A DNA stretch of 64,000 nt, taken from Diploscapter coronatus (lineage: Eukaryota; Nematoda; Chromadorea; Rhabditida; Rhabditidae). Under the pieces are notes generated by a model that ran no database searches, was not told where the DNA came from, and worked only from the letters and a program-made list of their open reading frames with translations. Within the stretch, counting starts at the first letter, position 1. Every line of letters starts with the position of its first letter. Shown in pieces: positions 23,501 through 34,117 of the stretch. Location of the stretch: assembly GCA_964036155.1 (NCBI GenBank), contig OZ038422.1, forward strand, positions 65,123,201-65,187,200, in the 5' to 3' direction. The position numbers were made by a program, and so were the translations under genes.

Positions 23501-24777
23501 GAAAGAAAATATAAAGAATCGCCAAATGAACGAATGTCTTCAATGCAATTCGAAATCACAAAAGAGAGAAGAAAGAAACACGCTTCTTTTATCTCGTCTC
23601 AAGTTATCGACCATTCATAATAATGATTTCTGATTACATGATCTTATCTGGAATAATCAAGCTAAATTTTTGCGAGATTTTGAAAAATGTGACTATGAGC
23701 AATGGCCCAGTGTTTTTAGAATAATATATTCAAAAATAAATTAGCCATAATTGATGAAAAAAAACATCTTGAATTGTTTAAAATTACTGTCCGTTATAGT
23801 TTTAATATTATTGCATATGGTCATTAATTAGCGTCAATAAATATTATTAGGGATCTTTTTCGAGGAATGATACTCAACCTCGCCCTCTTCTAGGAAGTTG
23901 GGCTCGGGCTCAGCTACTTGCCGATAACATTATTTCGGTATTGAGTTTTATTGCAAGATAAACAAAGATAAAATCAATAGGCATTTCAAAATTATGCAGT
24001 TGGCTGGATTGATTTCAATCTTGCACTTGACATGGATGGTGGACCAAACTGGTCTAAAAATTATGCAGATAGTCCCATAATTGGTATCAAGTTTCGAAAC
24101 TTCTAGTTCATTCTAATAACTTTAGTGAATGCGGCGGCATCGGAGTATTATAAACAACCAATGTGGTATGCAATAGGTCTTTTCAGGTATAGGCGTGAAT
24201 TAATTATACTAGTTGCAAGCTCATGGAAATTCTGCTTCATTTATTAAAATGTTGAATTTTCATGCAATTTCTTTCATTAGTTCTTAAAACTCGTTCTCAC
24301 AGACACCATTAAACAATAATGATGTTATTTCAACACTATTTCAGTCGCTACATACAACCCGGTGCAACCAAAATGAAATCAAGCATAACTTTTGGTCTTG
24401 ATGGTTTAACTTTTGTAGCATTCCTGAATCTAGATGGCACTAGGATAACAATTATTTCGAATAAGAGCCAGGTATTTTATAATTGGTTCAATTATCTAAA
24501 TCTAAATAATAATGATAAATATGAAACTTTTTAATACTTGTTCAAAATTAATCTGCATACCTTTTACTGGGGTTTATCGACGTATCGTAAAATCTAAAAT
24601 AGAAGTCCATGGAGCTCGATTTTAGATTTTATGATATACCGACTCAGTAAATGACCCACAATGAATAAATTTCAGTCTAATACTTACCATCTGGCAATAA
24701 CAGACCTTTCAAGACCTGGCAAAGGCTATTATCTGCTTTATGTCTACCCTCAAACGGTTACAACAGTTATCATTTGA
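20571..24777 (+). CDS. Glucosylceramidase-like protein (GH30), 14 exons
   Basis: Family role: lysosomal hydrolysis of glucosylceramide. Exons: 20571-20631, 20896-21084, 21395-21550, 21654-21787, 21835-21910, 21967-22063, 22109-22237, 22890-23004, 23065-23199, 23851-23937, 23981-24083, 24126-24186, 24345-24471, 24676-24777; all in phase, 523 residues, the normal length. It has a signal peptide, the Cys-rich N terminus (CVCNSSYC), GFGGALTDA, the acid/base Glu in TIQNEP, GIGVHWY, and the C-terminal beta domain. At the nucleophile position (human SEAC) the sequence reads LYTQGSF: Gln (CAA) replaces Glu across the exon 9/10 junction, with the flanking LLGSWARA aligning well. The intron after exon 3 begins GC, not GT (GAAG|GCAAGG). 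A MITE fills intron 9. Family is certain; catalytic activity is doubtful. Confidence 0.92.
22618..22750 (+). repeat. Purine-rich low-complexity tract in an intron
   Basis: A run of A and G in intron 7 of the glucosylceramidase gene, built from AAAG, GGAAAAG and AAGAAAAG units. No coding signal. Confidence 0.6.
23246..23624. mobile_element. MITE in intron 9 of the GH30 gene
   Basis: A 379-base non-coding element with terminal inverted repeats of about 44 bases. The left end starts ATTATTGTAAATGACCG and continues AACTTGAGACGAAATAAAAG; the right end mirrors it (CTTTTATCTCGTCTCAAGTT, ending in ATAATAAT). It accounts for most of the unusually long intron. Confidence 0.8.
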
Positions 24778-24882
24778 ATAATATTTCCGAAAGAAGTTGA
24801 ATTATATTTTCCTCGATTAAATATATTTTTCACTAAAATATATGTTATTCACTCCTGAATGAATAAATATCTAATATCAATT

Positions 24883-25050
24883 TGCGGTTGTAGGTACTTT
24901 GTTACCACGAATGAGTACTTCGTTACCAAAGGCGAGATCAGATAGGAAAAGAGATGAAAAGGGGGAGAAATAGCGTTTGGTAACAAAGTATTCATTATTT
25001 TCTTTGGCAGCAAAGTACTCATTCGTGGTAACAAAGTACCTACAGCCGCA
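24883..25050. mobile_element. Fold-back element B
   Basis: A 168-base inverted repeat. The left arm reads TGCGGTTGTAGGTACTTTG, then a repeated GTTACC/GAGTACTT unit; the right arm mirrors it and ends CAAAGTACCTACAGCCGCA. Inside, next to a purine-rich loop, is GAAATAGCG, the core shared with the other fold-backs. Each arm is itself two diverged copies of one unit. Confidence 0.7.
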
Positions 25051-25600
25051 CTAGAACGACGAGCGAGGAAGTTCTAATACAGCTCAGTATAATAGTAGAA
25101 AGTAACAAAATGATCACCAATATTAGCATAGAACCTGAGGAAAATCAACAAGTCAACAGAAAATCTTTAAAATACCTGTTATCATTGCGTTAGATTTCTC
25201 TTCAAGTGGGCTTTTCGTAATTCCAGAGCAGATAAAATTAAATTGAGATCTTTGTATACGGGCACTCTAAATTGATTATTTCTGATGAAAATTTTTAAGC
25301 TTTTTCATTTATTCCAACTGTTACGAACTTTTCATATAGTCATGGTGTGTGACTTTTAATGATAATGTGCTAATTTATAATTTTAAAGATCCTATTTTTG
25401 CAGACCTAAGCAACGCTTTAAGCCAAGACTTTCATGTGTATCCCCCTTAAGCTAAAATTATTTGATAAAATCATGTTGTGTGCCCCTTTATGCATTGATT
25501 TTCTATAGCAAAATTATTCTACGTACCCCTCCTTTATTTCTTCGTTCTGACTGAGAATCTGCGCGCATAGGTCTGGCTGGGGATGTTTAATAAAAAAAAC

Positions 25601-25697
25601 TGCTTGAGGCTGGAGTCGAGCCAGCGATCTTCGGTTTTCCGTCGCTGGGTTAATTAGCATACAAGACCGACGCCTTAAACCACTAGGCCACACAAGC
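25601..25697 (-). tRNA. tRNA-Thr(TGU) with a 23-base intron
   Basis: Reads as a full cloverleaf on the minus strand: acceptor GCTTGTG with CTCAAGC (one T-T mismatch at the sixth pair), D stem GCCT/AGGC, anticodon stem TCGGT/ACCGA, variable AGATC, T stem GCTGG/CCAGC with loop CTCGACT. A box TGGCCTAGTGG and B box GGCTCGACTCC are present, and eight T residues follow as a Pol III terminator. The anticodon loop is CTTGTA plus A with an intron (25659-25637) in the normal place after position 37, giving anticodon TGT. Intron borders can shift by one or two A residues. Confidence 0.8.
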
Positions 25698-25974
25698 TTG
25701 ATAATTCAACATTGGATTGCATCACAAATGAGAATCAACGAAAAATGAAAAAGCTGACATGCACGAAATTGCTTCCACGTAACAGGAGTGCGGCTGCTAT
25801 GTGTTCCAATTCGAGAATATGTGTTTGGACAGATGTCATTAATGTTCATGTAATGTATTTCAACATCACACTTTCATTTTTGCGCTCGTTTATCATTTAA
25901 AAAGGTTATTAACAAAAGTGCTGATAAGCAAAGTTCGCCATAGGCAGTTTTTGTTTACTACTTTTATAATATAT

Positions 25975-26510
25975 GTAGAAAACGCAAGTCCCGTCCTCTC
26001 TATAAAGTCAAATTCAAGTAAAGCAATTTTCAAACATTTTCAAAAAATTTTAGGAAATTCACTCGCAAACAAGGTTTTCGAATATCCTCTTCAAAAATTC
26101 ATATCTTTGGTTACACTGATCCGTTTTTCATGTGGTTTTCTGCTATAAACTTGATTAGACCATTAGATTTTAAGAAAAACTTTGATAACTCTGGCTTCAC
26201 ATCGGGAATATCACTTGCGCCCTCTACCGTTAATCTTGCACATTTTCCAGACGGAACACTGCCGCGGTCACACGGAGTTGAAGATGCCCAACCAGCGCAA
26301 AGACGGGGACGGAAGCGGCTGTGGAGGAGCAAGTTGCAGCTGCTGAACGAAGACAGACACAACAATGCGTGAATCATGCAAATCGTCACTATCACCGAGA
26401 ATCTCAATAAAATGAGGTCTTGAGAACTTATTGATTGACAATGAACTATCAAGCAAGAGCGATTAAGAAACCGAATGAATTTGTCGCCAAGATTTGCTAA
26501 ATGAGCCATT
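25975..26510. repeat. Duplicated block upstream of GST copy 1 (copy 1)
   Basis: This block, starting ACGCAAGTCCCG, is repeated at 32088-32610 and partly at 34118-34180 and 34670-34810. It is the 3' flank side of a tandem duplication that also contains the GST gene. On the minus strand, between about 26400 and 26285, differences from the other copy fall mostly on third codon positions in one frame (VFVQQLQL...PPQP...PSPSLR), which hints at former coding, but that frame is closed by a stop in copy 2. Confidence 0.75.
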
Positions 26511-26706
26511 ACTGCATGATTATGTTTCGAGTAGAATTGATTTTTTCACGATTTTTAAAATTTATTCAATATTTTCATAAAAAAAGCCACAATCAGAAAG
26601 ATAAAACTATTCATTGCAGTAAAATGATGAGGTTTCCAAACAAATAAGGAAAGCGAAGATTGGAAAGATCAAGAACAACATGATGAAATTAAAAAAAAAA
26701 AATGAT

Positions 26707-28022
26707 TTAGGAAGGAGTGTTAGGTCTCTTCGCCAACCAGGCCTTCAGCTGAGGGATGTCCTGGACGCGTTTGTAATAGGCCTCGATCTGAAACTCTTAA
26801 ATTTTCCCCGAAAACATAATATTTCATATTTTTACTTCTCAAAAATGTTCGAATTATTATTTTTTTTATCAAAAACGATTAAAAAATTATCTGGCTTACC
26901 TCAGAATGACCCTCGAAATATCCCGGGAACCACCCAACGAGTGACGTCATGTTGTCGACGATGAAGAGATCGGCATAAGTGACTCCGCCCTCAACCAGGA
27001 ATCCTGAAAAATCAATAATATCGATTTCTCCCATTTAAACCTACCGTTCTTATTCTTGTTCAGCAGGTTCTTGAGGAAGCCGAAGAACTTGTCGCGAGCC
27101 GGGATCAGCACCTCAGTTTTGGCTTTCTCCTGGAAAAATCATAGTTCTTAAGAGAAATAAGAAAACGTTGAAATTCTCTAACTTCATGACATTGAAAACA
27201 TAAAACAAGAGCTCACTTTAGCTATCATTTTTTTCTTTCTGTGTTCAAGAAGAGGGTGGAAACTATAAAAGATTCAAAATATAAGGCCAGAAAAGAATAG
27301 TAACATAACGATATCATGAAGTTTTCAGATGGATGAAAATAAATTTTGAAAACCCTACGAGATCTTCCCATCCGGGCGGACAATATCCGAGCTTGCCGTA
27401 GTAGAAGGGCTTGATCTCGGCGTAGAAGTCCTTCCACTGATCGCAGATGCCGTCCACAATCGCCTGTTCGACTTCGGTCTTTCCCGCGAAACCTAAAAAG
27501 TTGAATTTTCAGAAATTTCAAATTATTAAAACAAAGATTCCATTTCTTTTGTGAATTTTCAGAAATTTTTCTTACACTTTTTAAAATTTACCTTACCGAA
27601 TTTCTTTGCCAGAAAACGAGCGATAGCCACCGACTGCGGGATCTGCACTCCATCGACCTCCAAAACCGGCACCTGACCGTAGGGGAAAGCTGAAATGTTG
27701 AGAATTTTGTAGAGTACGGCATTTTTCATTAACCAAGCACTTACTGGGCTTGAGCTCCATGAACTTGTCCCCGGCGAGGCGGATATCCTCGAAGGGCACG
27801 TCGGCAAGAGCGAAAAGCTAAATTTGCAAAATTCTAGGAAATTAGGATTTTTAAACCCTGAAAAAATCTATAAGTCCAAACTGAAAAGTAGTAAATTGAA
27901 CTTTGAACTTAGTTTTTAAAATTCGTGACTCTTTTTTATTTCATCAGACATTTTTTAAATACCTGACGCGAAGCCTCGCACAGTCCTCTGCCCTCGAAGT
28001 AGTACAGCTTGTAGCTAGGCAT
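26707..28022 (-). CDS. Glutathione S-transferase, sigma class, copy 1
   Basis: Cytosolic enzyme joining glutathione to electrophiles. Seven exons (descending): 28022-27963, 27817-27745, 27689-27597, 27492-27359, 27129-27045, 27003-26900, 26787-26707; exact phases, 209 residues, the usual size. The N-terminal thioredoxin-like domain starts MPSYKLYYFEGRG with catalytic Tyr8, has the cis-Pro loop VPVLEVDG and the glutathione-binding QS in [16 protein letters not shown]. The all-helical C-terminal domain ends KAWLAKRPNTPS. It is one of three close paralogues in the window; its 5' flank to about 28550 is repeated inverted upstream of copy 3. The gene appears intact. Confidence 0.95.
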
Positions 28023-28519
28023 GTTCTAGAGTGGAACTAGTAAAGAGATCAAGGAAAGGTCCTGAAATTTCAATTTTAAAAAGATTTTAGGTCTGAACTA
28101 GGATTAATAAAAGACGATTCTACGAGTCCGAATTTCAAAATATATTTTCGAAAAAAATAGATCACAGGAAATATAAAACTGGTAAGAGCTAAAGAAGCGC
28201 GGTTGTTCACAATTGATAAGAAAAGGATGATAATAGAATTAGAAATGGAGCATGGCAGGTATAAACAAAGTGCAAACGGGTAAATAAGAAAATAGAGAAA
28301 GAGAATTGTTGCTACGTAATTCTGATAAAAGATAGAAATAATCCCCTCAACATATTAGGTAGAAGATAGAATGAGTTTGTTTGGAATAAGATCTAATTTA
28401 GTAGCCTTTAAATAAAAAAATAAAATAGAAAAAGAAGATAAGATTTTTCACCAAAAATATTGAAATTTTTAGATCGCATTGTAAATGTAGTTTTCGATGA
28501 GATAAGGTCAAAAAGCCCA

Positions 28520-29230
28520 AAGTTATAAATTATTTGAAAAATCATGTTAAGACGCACTATTTATAAGACCCGAACAAAGAATTGCATTAGTGCAAAGTAT
28601 CTCCGATCCAGATATGAACCATATGGGTGGATACCACCTCGGACCCTGATCACTGTGACGGGGTTATTTTGCCCCGTCCTCTCAAGTGGGCGGGGCTATG
28701 CTAATTTAAAGTTTGAAAATGACACTTGTCAGAAGGTACAAAGAAAACTTTTTTGCTATTTATTATTTTTCAAAAATGTTAAAAGCATGAGATAGCCCAT
28801 GTAATTGCGCATCTTCTGATATATATTTTTCTGGGAATTAATCACATGCCTAGGGCAGAATTTCGTTCCGAAGTGAAAATTTATCATTTTTTATCTTCAT
28901 TTTTTGCACAAAATTGGCTCTCCTGAAAATTCTTGTTCGATGACCATATTTTAAACTATATCTATGATAAATTTCAGTCAATGTAGAGCATTGTTGAAAA
29001 ATGAAAATCAAAAATAAAGGTCGATTGACCCAAGTTATGAGGGCCCAAAGTTGACGACCCAAAAATCGAAATTTCAATTCATAATCCAAACTAAAATTCA
29101 AACAGGTCAAATCCAGGTATTAGATTCGAAAATTTAAATCCATGTTCAATCTCAAAAATTCAAAATCACATCCCAATTCAAATAACATTAAAATCGAAAC
29201 TCGTCTAGTAGTAAAGATAATAATAAAAAG
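28520..29230. other. Interval between GST copy 1 and the unknown gene
   Basis: No exon. Contains the sequence CAAGTGGGCGGGGCTATGCT at about 28683, a GC box also seen (inverted) near 5580 and 58735 in this window. The rest is AT-rich. Confidence 0.4.
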
Positions 29231-29233
29231 AAA

Positions 29234-29280
29234 ATTTTTTTTTTCCTAGCCTTATTATTCCCCGCTAGGTGGGGGTCGGC
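29234..29280 (-). repeat. 3' end of the tRNA-derived SINE
   Basis: Reverse complement matches the last 45 bases of the SINE at 19389-19662: CCCCCACCTAG, GGAATAATAAGGCTAGG, then an A tail. A 5'-truncated copy. Confidence 0.75.
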
Positions 29281-29423
29281 TATATAATAAAAAGAAAATA
29301 ATTTGAGTAATTTGAATTCGTCGTTGGATTAGCTGAAATTTAAAATTAGATGAATCGTCGTTGAGTCAGTCATTACCAATAATCTTCTCGAAAGAAAGCG
29401 AGCTTACAGACAGTGCTCCGTCG

Positions 29424-30895
29424 ATGTCCGCCAAGAAGAACCAGATGGGCTCAATTGTAGAGGCTGAAGAATCTCGCCTGGGTAAATTTATCCCGACTTA
29501 CTTAAGGCCAGGGATATACGGACCCGGATCCAGACATTAATTAATGTCCGAATCCCAGCCGAAAAAAAATTCGATGACCGGATCCGAGCCGGGTCCGCTT
29601 CGAAAAATTGGGATGTTCGGGTCCCAATTTTTACGGACCGCGTACCAGGGATGTTGACCCCGACCCTAACCCGCGGGTTGGTGCTGAGTGTCTCGATTGC
29701 ATCACAGGTTGGGTCGAGTCGGGGGGTTAGGATCGCAATTTTTCGACCCGTCAACATCCCTGCTGCGTCCATCTCCTTGTTTCTGTTTAAGACTGCTGAT
29801 ATATTATTGCAGAAAGGTTGGTTAAAATCAGCCAAATCTATAACCCTATGTACGAGGCAATTGGTCAAGCAAACGTCCCGAAAGAGAGGGCTGATGAATG
29901 CAGATTGGTCGTCAGAAGCGCGATCGAAAAAATGTTCGGTTATAGGATGGTAAGCATTTGGAAAAAGAGGGCGTTTTGGAATTGTCGCAACGACGCAACG
30001 TCGCAACAAGGTGAAATAGTATGCAGGGATAGGAGAGGGTAAAGAATGCTCTCTCGCTTTTATACGCTATTTCGCCATGTTGCGACGTTGCGTCGTTGCG
30101 ACAATTCCAGAACGCCGAAAAAGAGCATTCCACGACTTGAGAAAATATTAACGATCGAAGAAATAATAGGTTGTGATATAAAAGAAATTTAGAGAAAAAT
30201 GGAAATGTTTTCTGGTTCTTTAACTCTCTTCTATGACCTCTTTACTTGTCATACGCACTCTAATTTCTCAAGTCATTGTCACTTCTCTATACTCGACATC
30301 GTTTGAAAAAAAAATTTACAACTAAGAAAATGATAGATTTTAACGAAAATTGATAGATAAATGGATAGAGGTCACAACGAATATCAATAAATAAAGTAAA
30401 ATTGTATTTAGTGATTAGGAGGTGATTTTTCATCATATTTGTGAGAAAAATGAAAGACTTTGTACATTGTAACTCATATGCTAATTTTACAAATTCGCAT
30501 GATAATGAAAAATCACAATTTTCTGGCAAAAAAAAATGTCCCCAAACACTATTTAGGATTTTAAACGTGATAACCAACCTCGATTTTGATGTATGCATCA
30601 AGTGTCTTGACAAAATTTATGAGTTCTGTTGGAGATCTTGAAATTTTCCAAAATGAACAAGCAAAACGGGAGAATAATTGTGCAGATAAATGCATCGTTT
30701 GAAAGTGTAGATGATTTCAATAAAAATTCTGAAACTGATTAGTAGAAATTTCTATTGAAAATGCATGAGATAATAATTTTACAGGATGTCTCGAGCGTTC
30801 AGCCGGCGCTCGATCAACAAATTGAAGCTGCCAAGAGAACTGCCGCTACAGTTGAGCAGTCCAAGGAGCCGGAATACGTCGAGGTAGATTTGGAG
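29424..30895 (+). CDS. Unknown small protein gene, at least three exons
   Basis: Not recognised. Exons 29424-29481, 29813-29949 and 30785-30895 have good splice sites and join in phase, giving 102 residues: start MSAKKNQMGSIVEAEESRL, then a helical stretch with VKISQIYNPMYEAIGQANVP, ending KEPEYVEVDLE. A CTTACAG site just before the ATG suggests a trans-splice acceptor. If the last donor is not used the frame stops three codons later (VSI). Composition is helical and charged, without signal peptide or membrane segment, so probably cytosolic or nuclear. Intron 1 holds a hAT-like MITE and intron 2 holds fold-back element C. It lies between the two tandem GST copies on the opposite strand. Further exons to the right were not found. 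Confidence 0.65.
29505..29645. repeat. GGACCCGGATCC-rich palindromic repeat
   Basis: Contains facing pieces (ACGGACCCGGATCC and GGATCCGAGCCGGGTCC; GGACATTAATTAATGTCC is a near-perfect palindrome). It abuts the hAT-like MITE and has similar short inverted ends. Non-coding despite open frames, which the inverted repeats create. Confidence 0.5.
29646..29762. mobile_element. hAT-like MITE
   Basis: A 117-base element with ends CAGGGATGTTGAC and GTCAACATCCCTG, a perfect 13-base inverted repeat with the CAGGG terminus common in hAT transposons. The eight flanking bases on each side (CCGCGTAC and CTGCGTCC) agree at six positions, which fits an old 8-base target-site duplication. In intron 1 of the unknown plus-strand gene. 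Confidence 0.75.
29970..30116. mobile_element. Fold-back element C with GAAATAGTATG core and 9-base TSD
   Basis: A 147-base inverted repeat with arms of about 50 bases: GGCGTTTTGGAATTGTCGC and on through CAACGACGCAACG to GGTGAAATAGTATGC, mirrored by ATACGCTATTTCGCC...CCAGAACGCC. It is flanked by a perfect direct repeat GAAAAAGAG (29961-29969 and 30117-30125), a 9-base target-site duplication. The loop is purine-rich on the left and pyrimidine-rich on the right. Confidence 0.8.
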
Positions 30896-32087
30896 GTAAG
30901 CATTTAAAATTTCTAACAAAATGGCAGTTCTAAAAATTGTCGATATTTGACCTGATGGTAGAGACCGCCAGCCCTTTTGCCAAATTCACTCTGGTACCAT
31001 GTTTTCTACATTTTTGAGGGTCTGAGGTGCCCCTCTAAACATCCCCACCGAAAAAACCGCGAAAAAATACGTCACTGATGAAAAAATTGATAAAATTTAA
31101 CGCGAAAAATCGGAAAAATCGTTCCTTTCCGTGGACAAGGGAAAGGGACGTGGCCTATCTGCAAAAGACACTATGCCGCTCGCTCCCCCTTTCTCTGCCT
31201 TTGGGGATCTTTTTCTCTGCACTCTCTTCCATTCAGCATTGGCTTCTTTTATATTTTCGCGAATTATCAGGATCTCAGCTCGGCGCCGCAGGATTTTTCT
31301 GATTTTTTCACTGAAGATAGACAATTGACCAACTAATCAAAATATCAAATAAAAACACATGTGCCTTTAAAAATATGACTAGGGCGATCCAAATTAGTAA
31401 AGACAAAAAAATGGTCATTTTGAAATTAATTTAAAAAATATTTTCTGATAAAATTTCGTTTTTTTCTTTCGAGTAGCATAATTAGGGAGTGTCAAATTTT
31501 ATTTTAGTCAAGTTTTCAGACGATTTCAGTGATCCTTTGTCAAGATACAGTACCGCAAAGGCGAACATATATTATTGCCTCGGGAAAAGTTTGGCGCCGC
31601 AGGATTTTTCTAGTTTTTACATATTTTGTAGATATCAACTAGGTGTACCGAGTCATCAAAAAAAATTAAATGTGCCTTTTTTATAACTCGAAATATTAGC
31701 ATTTTCGTAATTTGGTGTGCATTTGACGCGCATTTGCGGACTTCTTTCGCACCCGATCAATAAATCGATATCACCACGTGAAAGAGCGGTATCGAATTGT
31801 ATAGTAGGTATCGATCAATTAGTAAAAACAAATAAAACAAAAATTGACGATAATCGAAAGGGTTATCAACTATGGACACTATTGAATCCAGTGAAAGGGG
31901 CGGGGCTTGGCGGTCCCTATGTATAGAAAATGCGATTTTTCGGTCTATTCATAAAATTCTACGCGTATCATTCTCATATTGAAAGCAATTTCAAACAACA
32001 CAAAGCGAAAGTTAATTTGCTTTTCATAAAACGAGCTAAAATAAAAATAGCTTTATTTAATGTACACGATGAAAATAATATCATAGC
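30896..32087. repeat. Interval with a direct repeat
   Basis: A segment of about 95 bases starting GGCGCCGCAGGATTTTTCT occurs at about 31277-31370 and again, diverged, at 31592-31690, both ending in an AAATGTGCCTTT-like stretch. Coding-looking frames here have no splice or homology support. Confidence 0.5.
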
Positions 32088-32610
32088 TAGAGAGCGCAAG
32101 TCCCGCCAATTCTGTGAAGTCAAAGTCAAGGAAAGCAGTTTCGCTAAAATCTTTAGAAAATTCACTCGCAAACAAGGTTTTCGAATATCCTCTTCAAAAA
32201 TTCATATCTTTGGTTACACTGAACCCTTTTCATGCGGTTGTTCTCTATAAGTTTGATTAGCCTATCAGATTTTAAGAAAAACTTTGATAACTCTGGCTTC
32301 ACATTGGGAATATCACTTGCGCCCTCTACCGTTAATCTTGCACATTTTCCAGACGGAATATTGCCGCGGCCACACGGAGTTGAGGATGCCGGGTCAGCGC
32401 AAAGACGGGGATGGGAATGGTTGTGGAGGGACGAGTTGCAGCTGCTGAACGAAGACAGACACAACAATGCGTGAATTATGCAAATCGTCACTATCACACC
32501 GAGAATCCCAATAAAACATGAAAGTTTTGAGAACTTATTGATTTGACAATGAACTATCAAGCAAGATCGATTAAGAAACCGAATGAATTTGAAAAATACC
32601 ATTGTCAACT
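32088..32610. repeat. Duplicated block upstream of GST copy 2 (copy 2)
   Basis: Second copy of the block at 25975-26510, starting GCGCAAGTCCCGCC. Several small indels separate the two. Together with the GST behind it, this defines a tandem duplication unit of about 2.1 kb. Confidence 0.75.
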
Positions 32611-32832
32611 AAATCTGTCGCCAAGATTTGTTAAATGAACCATTACTGCATGATTATTGTTTCAACATTGATTCTTTCACGAAGTTTTCAAGTTTATTCA
32701 ATATTTCCATAAGAAAAGCCACAAGCAAAGAGATAAAACTATTCGTTGTAGTAAAATGATGAGGTTTCCAAATAAATAATGAAAGTGAAGCTTGGAAACA
32801 TCAAGATCAACATAATGAAATTAAAAAAGGGT

Positions 32833-34007
32833 TTAGAAAGGAGTATTAGGTCTCTTCGCCAACCAGGTCTTCAGCTGAGGGATGTCCGGACGCGTTTGTA
32901 ATAGGCCTCGATCTGAAACTCTTAAATTTTCATCCAAAATATTCGAATTTTCATTTTGCTCAAGAGATTTTACTCGAAAACGTATTTCATATTTTTACTT
33001 CTCAAGTGTTCGAACAAATTATCTGACTCACCTCAGGATAACCCTCGAAATATTCCGGGACCCATCCAACGAGCGACGTCATGTTATCGGTGATGAAGAG
33101 ATCGGCATAAGTGACTCCGCCCTCAACCAGGAATCCTGAAAAATCAATAATATCGGGTTTTCTCATTTAAACTTACCGCTCTTGTTCTTGTTCAGCAAGT
33201 TCTTGAGGAAGCCGAAGAACTTGTCGCGAGCCGGAATCAGCACCTCGGTTCTGGCTTTCTCCTGGAAAATTCAGTTCTTAGGGGAAATAAGAAAATGTTG
33301 AAATTTTATAACTTCATAACATCAAAATCTATGGATTAAAGTCAGAAAAAGTCCATAACTTTGAGACATCAAGAGGTTTTCAGATGGATGAAAATAAATT
33401 CTGAAAATCCTACAAGATCTTCCCATCCGGGCGGGCAATATCCGAGATTGCCATAGTAGTAGGGCTTGATCTCAGCGTAGAAGTCCTTCCACTGATCGCA
33501 GATGCCGTCCACAATCGCCTGTTCGACTTCGGTCTTTCCCGCGAAACCTAAAGTCATTTTCAGGAAATTTTACAATTAAAAAAATACCGAATTTCTTTGC
33601 CAGAAAACGAGCGATAGCTACGGACTGCGGGATCTGCACGCCATCGACCTCCAAAACCGGCACCTGGCCGTAAGGGAACGCTGAAATTGTGAGAATTTTG
33701 CAAAGTGCGATATCTTTTTAATTAATCAATCACTTACTGGGCTTGAGTTCCATGAACTTCTCCCTGTCGAGGCGAACATCCTCGAATGGCACATCAGCGA
33801 GGGCGAAAAGCTGAATTTTCAAAATTTTAGAAAGTTAGCATTTTTAAATCCTGAAACAAATCCAATTCCGAATTAAAGAGTAGTGAAACTTGAACTTCTA
33901 ACCTAATTTTAAAATTCAAGAAAGTTGGTATGATTCCGTAAAAATACCTGACGCGAAGCCTCGCCGAATCCTCTACCATCGAAGTAGTACAACTTGTAGC
34001 TAGGCAT
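32833..34007 (-). pseudogene. Glutathione S-transferase, sigma class, copy 2, frameshifted
   Basis: Same seven-exon structure as copy 1: 34007-33948, 33810-33738, 33680-33588, 33547-33414, 33261-33177, 33135-33032, then 32912 onward. Exons 1-6 are intact, with Tyr8 and the QS motif. In the last exon one base is missing: copy 1 reads GTCCAGGACATC and copy 2 GTCCGGACATC. The frame then reads 13 codons and stops at 32871; the homologous stop is at 32833. The product would be 196 residues and lack the final helix (LKAWLAKRP). The loss may reduce folding or activity, may be tolerated, or may be a sequence error. Confidence 0.85.
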
Positions 34008-34117
34008 GTTTTAGGTTGCAACTAATGAAGAGACCAAAAGAAGGTTCTGAAATTTTAATTTTGAAAAGATTTTAGGTCTGAACTAGAGAAAGTGTCAAAG
34101 GACGATTCTAAAAATAT

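Noticed and set aside
29488..30009. Long minus-strand frame of 173 codons
   Set aside because: It runs through two palindromic repeats, a MITE and the exon of the plus-strand gene; inverted repeats create open frames. No splice or family support.
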